Shown in pieces: positions 49,738-57,097 of a stretch of 57,097 nucleotides of DNA. The stretch comes from an uncultured Allobaculum sp. (GTDB lineage: Bacteria > Bacillota_I > Bacilli_A > Erysipelotrichales > Erysipelotrichaceae). Every line of letters starts with the position of its first letter. Position 1 is the stretch's first letter. Made by a program: the position numbers and the translations under genes. The notes below the pieces were generated by a model. That model was not told where the DNA came from, did not search any database, and saw only the letters and a program-made list of their open reading frames with translations. The DNA lies in the NCBI GenBank assembly GCA_910579655.1, contig CAJTVE010000012.1, positions 1 to 57,097 of the forward strand, read 5' to 3'.

Positions 49738-51438
49738 TCAGTAGCTGGAAGCATCGTGGCCATCAAACCACTTCTGGACTTCTTCCATGGTTTCACCCAG
49801 GCAGCCTTCTTCAAAGGGAACTTTGAGATTAGCCAGTTCGATCAGACCACGGAATGGCTGGGTACCGCCAGCCGCGCAGACTTTCTTGTAGTCTTCAAAT
49901 GCTTCTGGATCTTCTTTCTGCATACGGGTCCAGAACTGTAAAGCGGCAACCTGGGCCAGTGTGTAATCGATGTAATAGAACGGATTGAGGAAGATGTGGA
50001 GCTGACGCATCCACCAGCCGCCGCGCTCTAAGAAATCGATTTCTTCGTAATCTTTCTGAGGCAGATACTGTTTTTCCAGTCTTCTCCAGCAAGCCATGCG
50101 CTCATCCGGTGTCCAGTCCGGGTTTTCATAGACTTCATGCTGGAAATGGTCAACCAGAACGCCATAGGGCAGGAATTTCACACAGCCGCTTAAATGAGAG
50201 AAGTAGTATTTATCAGTGTCTTCTTCAAAGATGCTCTTCATCCAGGGCCAGGTGAAGAATTCCATAGACATGGAATCAATCTCGGCACTTTCCATCGTTG
50301 GCCAGGCCAGTTCAGGCGGGAAAATGTCTTTACTGGACCAGTACTGGAAGGCATGGCCGGCTTCATGGGTCAGGGTTTCCACATCATGGCTCGTACCATT
50401 GCTGTTGGCGAAGATGAACGGACGCTTGTAGTCGGCTAACGAAGTGCAATAGCCGCCGGCTGCTTTGCCAGGTTTGGCATTGAGATCCATCAATTCGTCA
50501 TCCACCATGGCCTGGAAGAATTCTCCCGTTTGTGGGGAGAGTTCTTTATACATGTTCAGTGCTTTATTGACCAGTTTTTGATCATGGTATTTTGGTCTTG
50601 GGTTGCCGGATTCAAATTCAACCTTTTCATCCCACACGGGCAGAGTATTTCCATCATAGCCAAGACGTTCAGCCTGTTTTTTGTACAGGTCCATGCAGAC
50701 AGGCACAACATCTTTCAGAATATTCTTACGGTAAACTTCAACATCATCCTTGTTATAGTCCAGACGCATCATGCGTAAGTAGCCAAGCGGAATATAGTTT
50801 TCAAAGCCTTTCTTTTTGGCCATGCGGGTTCTGATCTTGACAAGTTTATCGTAGATTTCGCCCAGTTCTTTTTCATGCTCCGCAAACCAGCCCCAGTACG
50901 CCTTGTGTGCTCTTTTGCGCACTTCCCGGTCCTTGTCATTCATTTTGTCTTCCAGACCGGCAAGGGTATAGGTTTTGCCATCGAATTCAATCTGGGCCGA
51001 AGCGACCAGTTTCTGATAGTCACTGGCATATTTGTTTTCTTCCTGGATGTCTTCAATGATTTCAGGAGAAATAACCTGAAGTGCAAATTCGTTGGTGGTA
51101 AAGAACGTTTCGGGAACATCCTTGCGAAGCTGTTCTACAAATGGGGAGTCAAAAATCGCCTTAATGATCTGGTTTTGAGCATGGCCGACGACGGGGTTGA
51201 TTTCATTGAAGTAATCATCTTCTTTTGTATAAAAGTCGTCACGGGTATCGATGGTATGGCGGATGCTGGCGATATTCTGCTGTGTTCCGTAATGGCTGCC
51301 TAAAGTTTCGTAATCCACAAACGCCTGATAGAAATCCTCGTAATCTTTGGCGTTTTTCAGGCGGGATTCAATCTCGGCAAGTTCATTCAGCAAGGCATCT
51401 CGATCTGGATGCTTATACTCCATTTCTGCAAATTTCAT
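49738..51438 (-). CDS. M3-family oligoendopeptidase
   Basis: 566 residues, the length of PepF/M3 oligoendopeptidases; cytoplasmic. The zinc motif is TLTHEAGHAFQYWSS (HExxH), with the third ligand Glu downstream in WPTMESAEIDSMSMEFF. The N-terminal helical lid and the C-terminal PPYD/YYIDYTLAQVAALQFW segment are as in the family. It trims peptides of about 5-20 residues. AAGGGAG lies 8 nt before the ATG. The opp operon lies 770 bp upstream on the same strand, which suggests linked peptide import and digestion, though a separate promoter is likely. Confidence 0.94.
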   Translation of the reverse strand: MKFAEMEYKHPDRDALLNELAEIESRLKNAKDYEDFYQAFVDYETLGSHYGTQQNIASIRHTIDTRDDFYTKEDDYFNEINPVVGHAQNQIIKAIFDSPFVEQLRKDVPETFFTTNEFALQVISPEIIEDIQEENKYASDYQKLVASAQIEFDGKTYTLAGLEDKMNDKDREVRKRAHKAYWGWFAEHEKELGEIYDKLVKIRTRMAKKKGFENYIPLGYLRMMRLDYNKDDVEVYRKNILKDVVPVCMDLYKKQAERLGYDGNTLPVWDEKVEFESGNPRPKYHDQKLVNKALNMYKELSPQTGEFFQAMVDDELMDLNAKPGKAAGGYCTSLADYKRPFIFANSNGTSHDVETLTHEAGHAFQYWSSKDIFPPELAWPTMESAEIDSMSMEFFTWPWMKSIFEEDTDKYYFSHLSGCVKFLPYGVLVDHFQHEVYENPDWTPDERMACWRRLEKQYLPQKDYEEIDFLERGGWWMRQLHIFLNPFYYIDYTLAQVAALQFWTRMQKEDPEAFEDYKKVCAAGGTQPFRGLIELANLKVPFEEGCLGETMEEVQKWFDGHDASSY

Positions 51439-52133
51439 GTGAGTCTCTCCCTTTCAATTTCTGGGCTGGCCTGCCAACAAAGAAAATCCCCCTGTCCAGG
51501 CATTCTGTAAAACTGTTCCTGGAAAGAGGTGATTTGTCTGGATCGATCCGACCATTGTTTTCTGATTTCAATATCCATTCAATCAATCGGCTCTTTTATA
51601 CTTTTGATTTTTGTTCCATTTGTTTTTCGTTTTTTTATCTACCCTGGACAGAAGAGTAAAAATATACTGATCACAAAAAATGAACGAACCAATTCACTCA
51701 TGGTCGTTCTGACTCTCTGTCCATTTACAGGCAGGATCGATCCTCTTCACTTTCAGACATTGTCTTCAAATGCAGGCTGCAAGTCCATGCATCGTGAACA
51801 GTATACAACCTTATCGCGCCTTTTTTCTCTTTTCTGTCTTTAATTTCAGAAAAACATTTCTTCTTCTCCCATAGATTCGGCTCATTTTTCAAAGATCTGA
51901 AAAGTCTGTCTGTCTTTTAAAATGATCGACCGGTTCTTTTCTACATGGCTCTGTTTGTTTCTTCTGTCTTCATTTGGAGGCTGCATTCTTTTCTGGTCTG
52001 CTCTCTATCTCCAATCTATCTTCAATCTGCCTTAAACCTACCTTCAATCGATGTCTGGTCTGTGCCGGCTTTCTTGCCTGGTGTTTGCTTCAGACTTTGA
52101 GAGTTGTCTTTCTGCTCTGTGATTCTTTGGGTA
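51439..52133. other. Intergenic region, no gene found
   Basis: About 700 bp, T-rich on the plus strand, between the M3 peptidase gene and the opp operon terminator. Plus-strand frames at 51225-51843 have no ribosome binding site and unlikely composition. It should hold the promoter of the peptidase gene. No regulatory motif was identified with confidence. Confidence 0.4.
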
Positions 52134-52162
52134 CAAAAAAACCGATCATGCGACCGGCTTTT
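52134..52162 (-). terminator. Terminator of the opp operon
   Basis: On the minus strand AAGCCGGTC pairs with GATCGGTTT, including two G-U pairs, around a short loop, followed by a run of T. It lies about 50 bp beyond the small membrane protein gene. Confidence 0.75.
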
Positions 52163-52210
52163 CGTTTCCTCGAATTCTGATTTTCATCAGATTGACTTTG
52201 TTTTGCTGGA

Positions 52211-52411
52211 TTAATGGCCCCAGATCATGAGGATCAGGGCAATCACAGCGGTAAAGAACAACATGACCAGCAGCGCGGTTTTTCCAATGGTCGCCCAGGC
52301 GGCGGCACACAGAGCTTTGAAATCGTCTTTTTCCAGCACATCCACTTTATACGGCTGGACTTTCTTGACGGTCTTTACAGAGTCTGTGATGGATGTGAAC
52401 CGATCGCTCAA
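52211..52411 (-). CDS. 66-residue single-helix membrane protein in the opp operon
   Basis: It starts with TTG at 52411, overlapping the oppF stop in the sequence TTTGA, with AGGTG just upstream inside oppF, so translation is probably coupled. The first 35 residues are soluble and charged, then one transmembrane helix (about 42-64, TALLVMLFFTAVIALILMIW), then GH at the end. I know no named family; small membrane proteins at the end of opp operons may help assembly or be accessory. It is the last gene before the terminator. Confidence 0.7.
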   Translation of the reverse strand: MSDRFTSITDSVKTVKKVQPYKVDVLEKDDFKALCAAAWATIGKTALLVMLFFTAVIALILMIWGH

Positions 52412-53385
52412 AATTCACCTGCAAAGTGGCACTGAACGAAGTGGCGAGGTTTGATCTCTTTGACTTCAGGCACCTCTTCGCGGCAGACATCTTTCGCGAA
52501 TGGGCAGCGCGGGTGGAATTTGCATCCTTTTGGTGTGTTGACGTTGGATGGAATTTCACCTTCAATCAGTTTCATTTCCGAACGTTTGTCTGGATCCGGA
52601 ACTGGAATGGCGCTCATCAGTGCACGGGTATAGGGGTGCTGCGGATTGTTATAGATTTCATCTTTGTCGCCCAGTTCGACCATGCTGCCAAGGTACATGA
52701 CACCGACACGGTCGGAGATATGCTTAACAACCGAAAGGTCATGGGAAATGAAGATGTAGGAGATGTTCTTTTCATGCTGCATATCCATCATCAGGTTGAT
52801 GATCTGCGACTGGATGGAAACGTCCAGTGCAGATACAGGTTCATCACAGATGATGAAAGATGGGTTTAAGGCCAGACTGCGGGCGATACCGATACGCTGT
52901 CTCTGTCCACCAGAGAACTGGTGTGGGAAACGGTAGCAGTAGTAGCTTGGCAGACCGCATTTTTCCATCAGGTCTTTTACATAAGCTTCCAGTTCAGGCC
53001 CGCGCTGGAACTTGCCATGGGCAAGCAGCGGTTCAGCCAGAATGTTGAAGACGTTCATTCGCGGATTCAGCGAGGAATATGGATCCTGGAAGATGAACTG
53101 CATTTCTTCACGCAGCTTACGCATTTCTTTTTTATTCAGTTTGGCAATGTCCTGCCCCTTAAACAGAACTTCACCATCCGTTGGTTCATACAGTCGGATA
53201 ATGGTTCGTCCAAGGGTGGATTTTCCACATCCGGATTCGCCAACCAGGCCTAAGGTTTCCCCTTCGTATAAGTCTAAGGAAATTCCATCGACTGCTTTTA
53301 CGCAGGGTTTGCCAGGTTTGAGTTTCCCCTTGCCAAGAGGGAAATATTTTTTGACGTTGTTGACTTCAAGAATTTTTTCAGCCAT
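52408..53385 (-). CDS. oppF: Oligopeptide ABC transporter ATPase OppF
   Basis: 325 residues. Walker A GESGCGKSTLGRTI, ABC signature FSGGQRQRIGIARSLAL, Walker B SFIICDEPVSALDVSIQSQI, and the Opp-type C-terminal extension with a cysteine cluster (GCKFHPRCPFAKDVC) that holds a 4Fe-4S cluster in structurally known relatives. It forms the heterodimeric ATPase with OppD. Separated from oppD by 14 bp. Confidence 0.94.
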   Translation of the reverse strand: MAEKILEVNNVKKYFPLGKGKLKPGKPCVKAVDGISLDLYEGETLGLVGESGCGKSTLGRTIIRLYEPTDGEVLFKGQDIAKLNKKEMRKLREEMQFIFQDPYSSLNPRMNVFNILAEPLLAHGKFQRGPELEAYVKDLMEKCGLPSYYCYRFPHQFSGGQRQRIGIARSLALNPSFIICDEPVSALDVSIQSQIINLMMDMQHEKNISYIFISHDLSVVKHISDRVGVMYLGSMVELGDKDEIYNNPQHPYTRALMSAIPVPDPDKRSEMKLIEGEIPSNVNTPKGCKFHPRCPFAKDVCREEVPEVKEIKPRHFVQCHFAGEF

Positions 53386-53399
53386 TGATTTTCTCCCTC

Positions 53400-54470
53400 C
53401 TAAGCCAGATCTTTTTCGACGGACTGACGGGCAGCGTCAGCTTCCGCAATCGTTGACTCATAGTCCCCTTTGGCCTGATCTTCATACAGCCAGCACGATA
53501 CGGTGTGGCCATTGCCAAGATGAACCAGCGGCGGCTGGCCTTGCAGGCATTTTTCCTGACACTTGGTGCAGCGATCTGCAAAATAGCAGCCTTTTGGCAG
53601 ATAAACAGGGTTTGGAACCGTACCTTCAATGACATTCAGTCTGGCTCCATCTTCTGTCGAAAGCGATGGCATGGAAGCCATCAGACCGGTTGTATATGGA
53701 TGTTTCGGATTTTTGAACAGTTCATGCACGGCCGCACTTTCAACGACTTTACCGGCATACATAACGTTAACCCAGTCAGCGACCTGCGCTACGACACCAA
53801 GGTCGTGGGTGATCAGCATGATTGAAGTTCCGGTATCGTCCTTCAGCTCGTTCATCAGCTTTAAGATCTGTGCCTGAATGGTTACATCCAGCGCCGTTGT
53901 CGGCTCATCGGCGATGAGCAGTTTCGGGTTGCAGGACAGCGCCATGGCAATCATGACACGCTGGCACATTCCACCGGAAAGCTGGAATGGATAGTTGTTG
54001 ACTACCTGATCCGGACGGGCAATTCCAACTTTTTTAAGCAGTTCAACCGTACGGCTCTTGATTTCGTCATCGCTGACGTTTTCATGAATCCGGATGTTTT
54101 CCGCAATCTGATCCCCAACTGTATAGACTGGGTTTAATGCAGTCATCGGCTCCTGGAAGATCATGGAAATTTCGTTACCACGCACTTCCCGAAGCTTATC
54201 ATCATCCGCTTTGGAAAGATCCACATTGTAGCCGTTGCCGGTATAGAGGATCTTGGAATCAGGCATGATTTCACCTGGTTCAGCCACCAGGCCAAGAATC
54301 GACATGGCAGTTACCGATTTTCCGCAGCCAGACTCGCCAACGATGGCGAGGGTTTCTTTTTCATACATAGAGAAATGGTTGCCGTCAACCGCTTTGGAAT
54401 CTCCCTTTTTGGTGTGGAAGTAAACCTTCAGGGTATCGACATCCAGAATTTTTTGTCTCTGCTCGCTCAT
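53400..54470 (-). CDS. oppD: Oligopeptide ABC transporter ATPase OppD
   Basis: 356 residues. Walker A GESGCGKSVTAMSILG, signature LSGGMCQRVMIAMALS (Cys in place of the more common Arg before QR), Walker B KLLIADEPTTALDVTIQAQI. C-terminal oligopeptide motif with cysteines (GCYFADRCTKCQEKC). It pairs with OppF. AGGAGGT lies just before the ATG. 9 bp after oppC. Confidence 0.94.
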   Translation of the reverse strand: MSEQRQKILDVDTLKVYFHTKKGDSKAVDGNHFSMYEKETLAIVGESGCGKSVTAMSILGLVAEPGEIMPDSKILYTGNGYNVDLSKADDDKLREVRGNEISMIFQEPMTALNPVYTVGDQIAENIRIHENVSDDEIKSRTVELLKKVGIARPDQVVNNYPFQLSGGMCQRVMIAMALSCNPKLLIADEPTTALDVTIQAQILKLMNELKDDTGTSIMLITHDLGVVAQVADWVNVMYAGKVVESAAVHELFKNPKHPYTTGLMASMPSLSTEDGARLNVIEGTVPNPVYLPKGCYFADRCTKCQEKCLQGQPPLVHLGNGHTVSCWLYEDQAKGDYESTIAEADAARQSVEKDLA

Positions 54471-54479
54471 ACTGACCTC

Positions 54480-55427
54480 CTATTGAATCTCTTTCGGGTC
54501 AAAGGCGTCGCGCAGACCTTCACCCACCAGGTTGATGGATACTACAGTTAAAAGACACATGATACCAGCAGGTACCCATTGCCATGGGTAGTTCTGGAAA
54601 GCCTGGGCATTCTGACCCAGGTTCATCAAAGAACCCCAGGATGGCTGTGGCGGCATAATTCCCATACCTAAGTAGGAAAGACCTGCCTCGGTCAGAATTG
54701 CCCCTGCCATCTGCAGTGTGGCGTTAACGATAACCAGCGAAATAACGTTTGGCATCAGGTGTTTGAAAATTTTGGATGAATCGGAGAAGCCTAACGCTTC
54801 GCAGGCCTGCATGAACTCCTGTTCACGCAAAGTCAGGATCTGTCCACGAACCAGACGGGCAAGACCCGGCCAGGAAAGAACACCGATCAGCATCGCTACG
54901 GTATACATTTTCTGCTCTGTCGGTACCCACAACATGGTCGCAGCCACCGCGATAATCATTGGCGTAAAAGGCAGAGAGTAAACAATTTCCGAAAAGCGCA
55001 TCAGCAGGTTGTCTACGATACCGCCATAGAATCCGGCGATGCCGCCCACCAGACAGCCTAAGACAACCGTCAGGACAGCCGCCAGAACGCCAACCAGAAT
55101 CGAAATTCGTCCGCCAAGCATCAGTCGATACAGGCAATCACGTCCCTGGCCATCCGTGCCCAGCCAATGAGCACCGGAAGGCGGCTGGTTCATGATCGAA
55201 GTGTCATAGTGGTTAATATCGATTCCCATAAAAATCGGGACAAAGATGACAAGCAGCACGATAATGCCAAAGATAATCAGACCGGCCATGGCAACCCGGT
55301 TTGCCCGGAACTTGCGCCAGGCAATCATCCATGGGCCGACGGCGTCGATCTTCTCGTCGGCTTTTTTCTCATCAATGGCCTGTTGCTGCCACTTGTTGCG
55401 AGGTTCGGATGTATTTTCTAAGCTCAT
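54480..55427 (-). CDS. oppC: Oligopeptide ABC transporter permease OppC
   Basis: 315 residues. The N-terminal OppC_N segment (GPWMIAWRKFRANRVAMAGL) is followed by six helices and the EAA loop for ATPase contact (QACEALGFSDSSKIFKHLMP). GTDGQGRDCLYRLMLGGRIS is typical of OppC/DppC. Second permease subunit in the operon, 20 bp after oppB. Confidence 0.94.
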   Translation of the reverse strand: MSLENTSEPRNKWQQQAIDEKKADEKIDAVGPWMIAWRKFRANRVAMAGLIIFGIIVLLVIFVPIFMGIDINHYDTSIMNQPPSGAHWLGTDGQGRDCLYRLMLGGRISILVGVLAAVLTVVLGCLVGGIAGFYGGIVDNLLMRFSEIVYSLPFTPMIIAVAATMLWVPTEQKMYTVAMLIGVLSWPGLARLVRGQILTLREQEFMQACEALGFSDSSKIFKHLMPNVISLVIVNATLQMAGAILTEAGLSYLGMGIMPPQPSWGSLMNLGQNAQAFQNYPWQWVPAGIMCLLTVVSINLVGEGLRDAFDPKEIQ

Positions 55428-55447
55428 TTTCTTTCCTCTCCTCTCGT

Positions 55448-56434
55448 TTAACCGTCGACCTTAACACGTGGATCGACGATGGAATAGCAGATATCCGATA
55501 ACAGGTTGCCCAGAATCATCAGCACAGCTGAGAAGACCAGACAGGCCGTTGTCAAAGAGTTGTCACGCTGGTTGATGGCGTTGATCAAAACACGGCCAAT
55601 GCCCGGCCAGACGAAGACACTCTCCAGAATCGTTGCGCCGGAGAACAGCGATGGAATATACAGACCCAGCAGCGTAACCAGCGGGATCTGCGCATTTTTA
55701 AAGGCGTGTTTGTAAATAACCGTCTTTTCTTTCAGACCTTTTGCTCTTGCCGTGCGGACATAATCCTGGTTGATGACTTCAACCATGGAGTTGCGCACGT
55801 AGCGCGAGAAGGTGGCAAAGTTGGAGAAGGTTAAAACGATGGTTGGCAGCAGCATATGGGCCATGACATCGAGAATCTCCTGCATCGTACCGCCCGGATA
55901 TCCAAAGTTTGCGTAAACCGAGTCACGCATGCCGCTGAATGGAATCCAGCTGACTTTCATGCCGACAAAATAAATCAGCACCATTCCGAAAAAGAATGTC
56001 GGTACGGAAATGCCCAGCAGTGAAAAGACCGTCCAGAAGTTATCAGTGAACGTGCCTTTCTTTACGGCCTGGCGGATGCCCACTGGGATCGCAAGCGCCA
56101 GGCCCAGAACCATCGAGACGATGTTCAGCAAAAATGAGTTCCATACATAGGTGCCGATCACCTCACCAACTGGCTTTTTCAGCGTGAACGAAGTTCCCAA
56201 GTCACCAGTCAGCAGCCGGCCCATCCAGAAGACGTACTGTTCCGGAACGGATTTATCCAGTCCCAGCTTTTCACGCGCGCGCTGTTTTACTTCTTGTGTA
56301 GCTTTAGTTCCCGGTCCGAGATAGGCAGTAACCTCATCTCCAGGCATTGATTTAACAACACCAAAGATCACCATGGTAATGATCAGCAGCACCGGGATTG
56401 AGGTCAGTAAACGTTTTAAAATGTACTTTAACAT
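55448..56434 (-). CDS. oppB: Oligopeptide ABC transporter permease OppB
   Basis: 328 residues from the ATG at 56434, chosen because GGGGAG lies 5 nt upstream and the family start MLKYILKRLLTSIPVLLII follows; 42 earlier codons run through promoter-like DNA. Six membrane helices and the EAA loop RTARAKGLKEKTVIYKHAFK. First gene of the opp operon in this window. The substrate-binding protein gene, often next to oppB or after oppF, is not visible; it may lie to the right of the window or elsewhere. Confidence 0.94.
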   Translation of the reverse strand: MLKYILKRLLTSIPVLLIITMVIFGVVKSMPGDEVTAYLGPGTKATQEVKQRAREKLGLDKSVPEQYVFWMGRLLTGDLGTSFTLKKPVGEVIGTYVWNSFLLNIVSMVLGLALAIPVGIRQAVKKGTFTDNFWTVFSLLGISVPTFFFGMVLIYFVGMKVSWIPFSGMRDSVYANFGYPGGTMQEILDVMAHMLLPTIVLTFSNFATFSRYVRNSMVEVINQDYVRTARAKGLKEKTVIYKHAFKNAQIPLVTLLGLYIPSLFSGATILESVFVWPGIGRVLINAINQRDNSLTTACLVFSAVLMILGNLLSDICYSIVDPRVKVDG

Positions 56435-57097
56435 ACACACTCCCCTTTTCCCTTGGAACGTTTGTTTAAAATCTCTGTAATTATAACAAAGAGATTTCCA
56501 TGAATGAAATGTGGCATGAAACTTTTTCAGCATCCGGTGAATATTTTCATCCGTTTTCATGTATTCTAAAGATTTTTAACAAGCGTTTTCATTGCGAGAA
56601 TAAACCCTCTGCAATTCCTTATTTATGGATGTTTTCGTGATTTTAATCCTGTTTTTTCATCACAAAGATTTATTCTCTGAAACGATCAGGATTATAAATG
56701 GATGAAAACGCAATTTTTTATTTCAGGCCCACATTAAACAGGGCGACTGCGCCTGTCCCTCATCCGGACTGGCTTTTCAGTCCGGAGGATGGAAAGGCGT
56801 CCGCCATGGAAGCGTCAGCCTTTGTGAATGAATGAGTTTCAATGAATAAGTTTCAATTTTCCCCTGGTCGGCCTGGCAAAATTGCAGCCGGGCCAGTGGA
56901 CAGACAAAAGCAGCCCCATTCAAATTGAAACACCATCCTGATCAGCCCTGGAAAGATCAAAAGTCAGGTTCAAAAGCTTTCCTGGCCTGATCTTGTCCTG
57001 GCCGATTTTTTCAATCGTTCTTTTTTCTGTAACCCCTGCACCCATTATTCCTAAAAAAGCGCAAAAAACCCCTATCAAACAAATTTGATATCATTTC
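56435..57097. other. Upstream region of the opp operon, no gene found
   Basis: About 660 bp to the right edge. AT-rich stretches near 56560-56720 could contain the opp promoter. Next to them is a GC-rich block with three hairpins (56739-56822). The final 240 bp show no gene. No T-box or riboswitch core was recognised. Confidence 0.4.
56739..56822. promoter_or_regulatory. Three consecutive hairpins upstream of opp
   Basis: CAGG-G-CG pairs with CG-CCTG (56739-56755), CCGGACTG with CAGTCCGG around a 6-nt loop (56764-56785), and AAGGC with GCCTT (56794-56822). The block is far more GC-rich than its surroundings. It starts 305 bp before oppB and could be part of a long leader or the end of a transcript from outside the window. 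Confidence 0.4.

Noticed and set aside
56739..56822. FMN riboswitch upstream of opp
   Set aside because: Only a short string resembles the 3' conserved part; the other RFN stems and conserved loops are missing and opp is not a flavin gene.

Overview
The window looks like a chromosomal segment of a low-to-mid GC member of the Bacillota, most likely an Erysipelotrichia-type gut or oral anaerobe. This is an inference from gene content: strong AGGAGG-type ribosome binding sites throughout, a CcpA-like cre site, LicT antitermination, a glycyl-radical enzyme, DUF3793, CFI-box-CTERM and several secreted proteins built on DUF5648-like repeats. I see no rRNA, tRNA or CRISPR array.

Layout. (1) 1-1.9 kb: the 5' part of an IS607-type serine transposase runs off the left edge, followed by decayed sequence and a small membrane protein. 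(2) 1.9-9.1 kb: a sialic-acid (N-acetylneuraminate) catabolic cluster on the minus strand, in transcription order nanE, nanA, an SSS-family transporter, a YhcH/NanQ-type protein, nanK, an RpiR/MurR regulator and an SGNH esterase. A promoter with overlapping palindromes lies in front of nanE. (3) 9.3-12.8 kb: a YihY/BrkB membrane protein, an unknown protein, and a DUF3793 protein behind a promoter carrying two DtxR-like palindromes. (4) 12.8-22.1 kb: a cell-surface region with three secreted DUF5648-repeat proteins (one C39-like, two transglutaminase-like paralogues), a repeat-rich lipoprotein, and an AlgX-like/MBOAT O-acylation pair. (5) 22.7-24.4 kb: a CFI-box protein, an extended YidD protein and small ORFs.

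(6) 24.4-30.5 kb: a glycyl-radical enzyme, its radical-SAM activase, a fructose-6-phosphate-aldolase-type transaldolase and a DeoR regulator. They are organised as two divergent pairs and tied together by at least six copies of one operator family (TTTCRTTYGMAA). The grouping matches the E. coli YbiW/PflD plus FsaA/FsaB systems, reported to ferment 1,5-anhydrohexitols. (7) 30.5-35.5 kb: a beta-glucoside PTS operon (EIIBCA, 6-phospho-beta-glucosidase, LicT antiterminator) with a visible promoter, cre site, RAT sequence and leader terminator. (8) 35.5-36.9 kb: a chimeric IS91/ISL3 transposase fragment next to a HigBA-type toxin-antitoxin pair with a 22-bp palindromic operator.

(9) 37.6-44.1 kb: housekeeping genes rarA, tsaE, tsaB, rimI, tsaD, a Pat-like acetyltransferase and guaA. 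(10) 44.1-46.1 kb: a zinc-ribbon membrane protein paired with a TPM-domain protein. (11) 46.3-49.1 kb: a further DUF5648-repeat secreted protein and a PTS-EIIB-like protein. (12) 49.7-56.4 kb: an M3-family oligoendopeptidase and an oligopeptide ABC transporter operon (oppB, C, D, F plus a 66-residue membrane protein); the binding protein OppA is not in the window. Peptide import and an intracellular oligoendopeptidase side by side suggest peptide use.

The most interesting items are the operator-linked glycyl-radical locus, a dispersed 85-91 bp repeat in two copies with a possible conserved hairpin, the surface-protein family with interchangeable C-terminal domains, the metal-box-controlled DUF3793 gene, and an unannotated 47-codon ORF with a very strong ribosome binding site.
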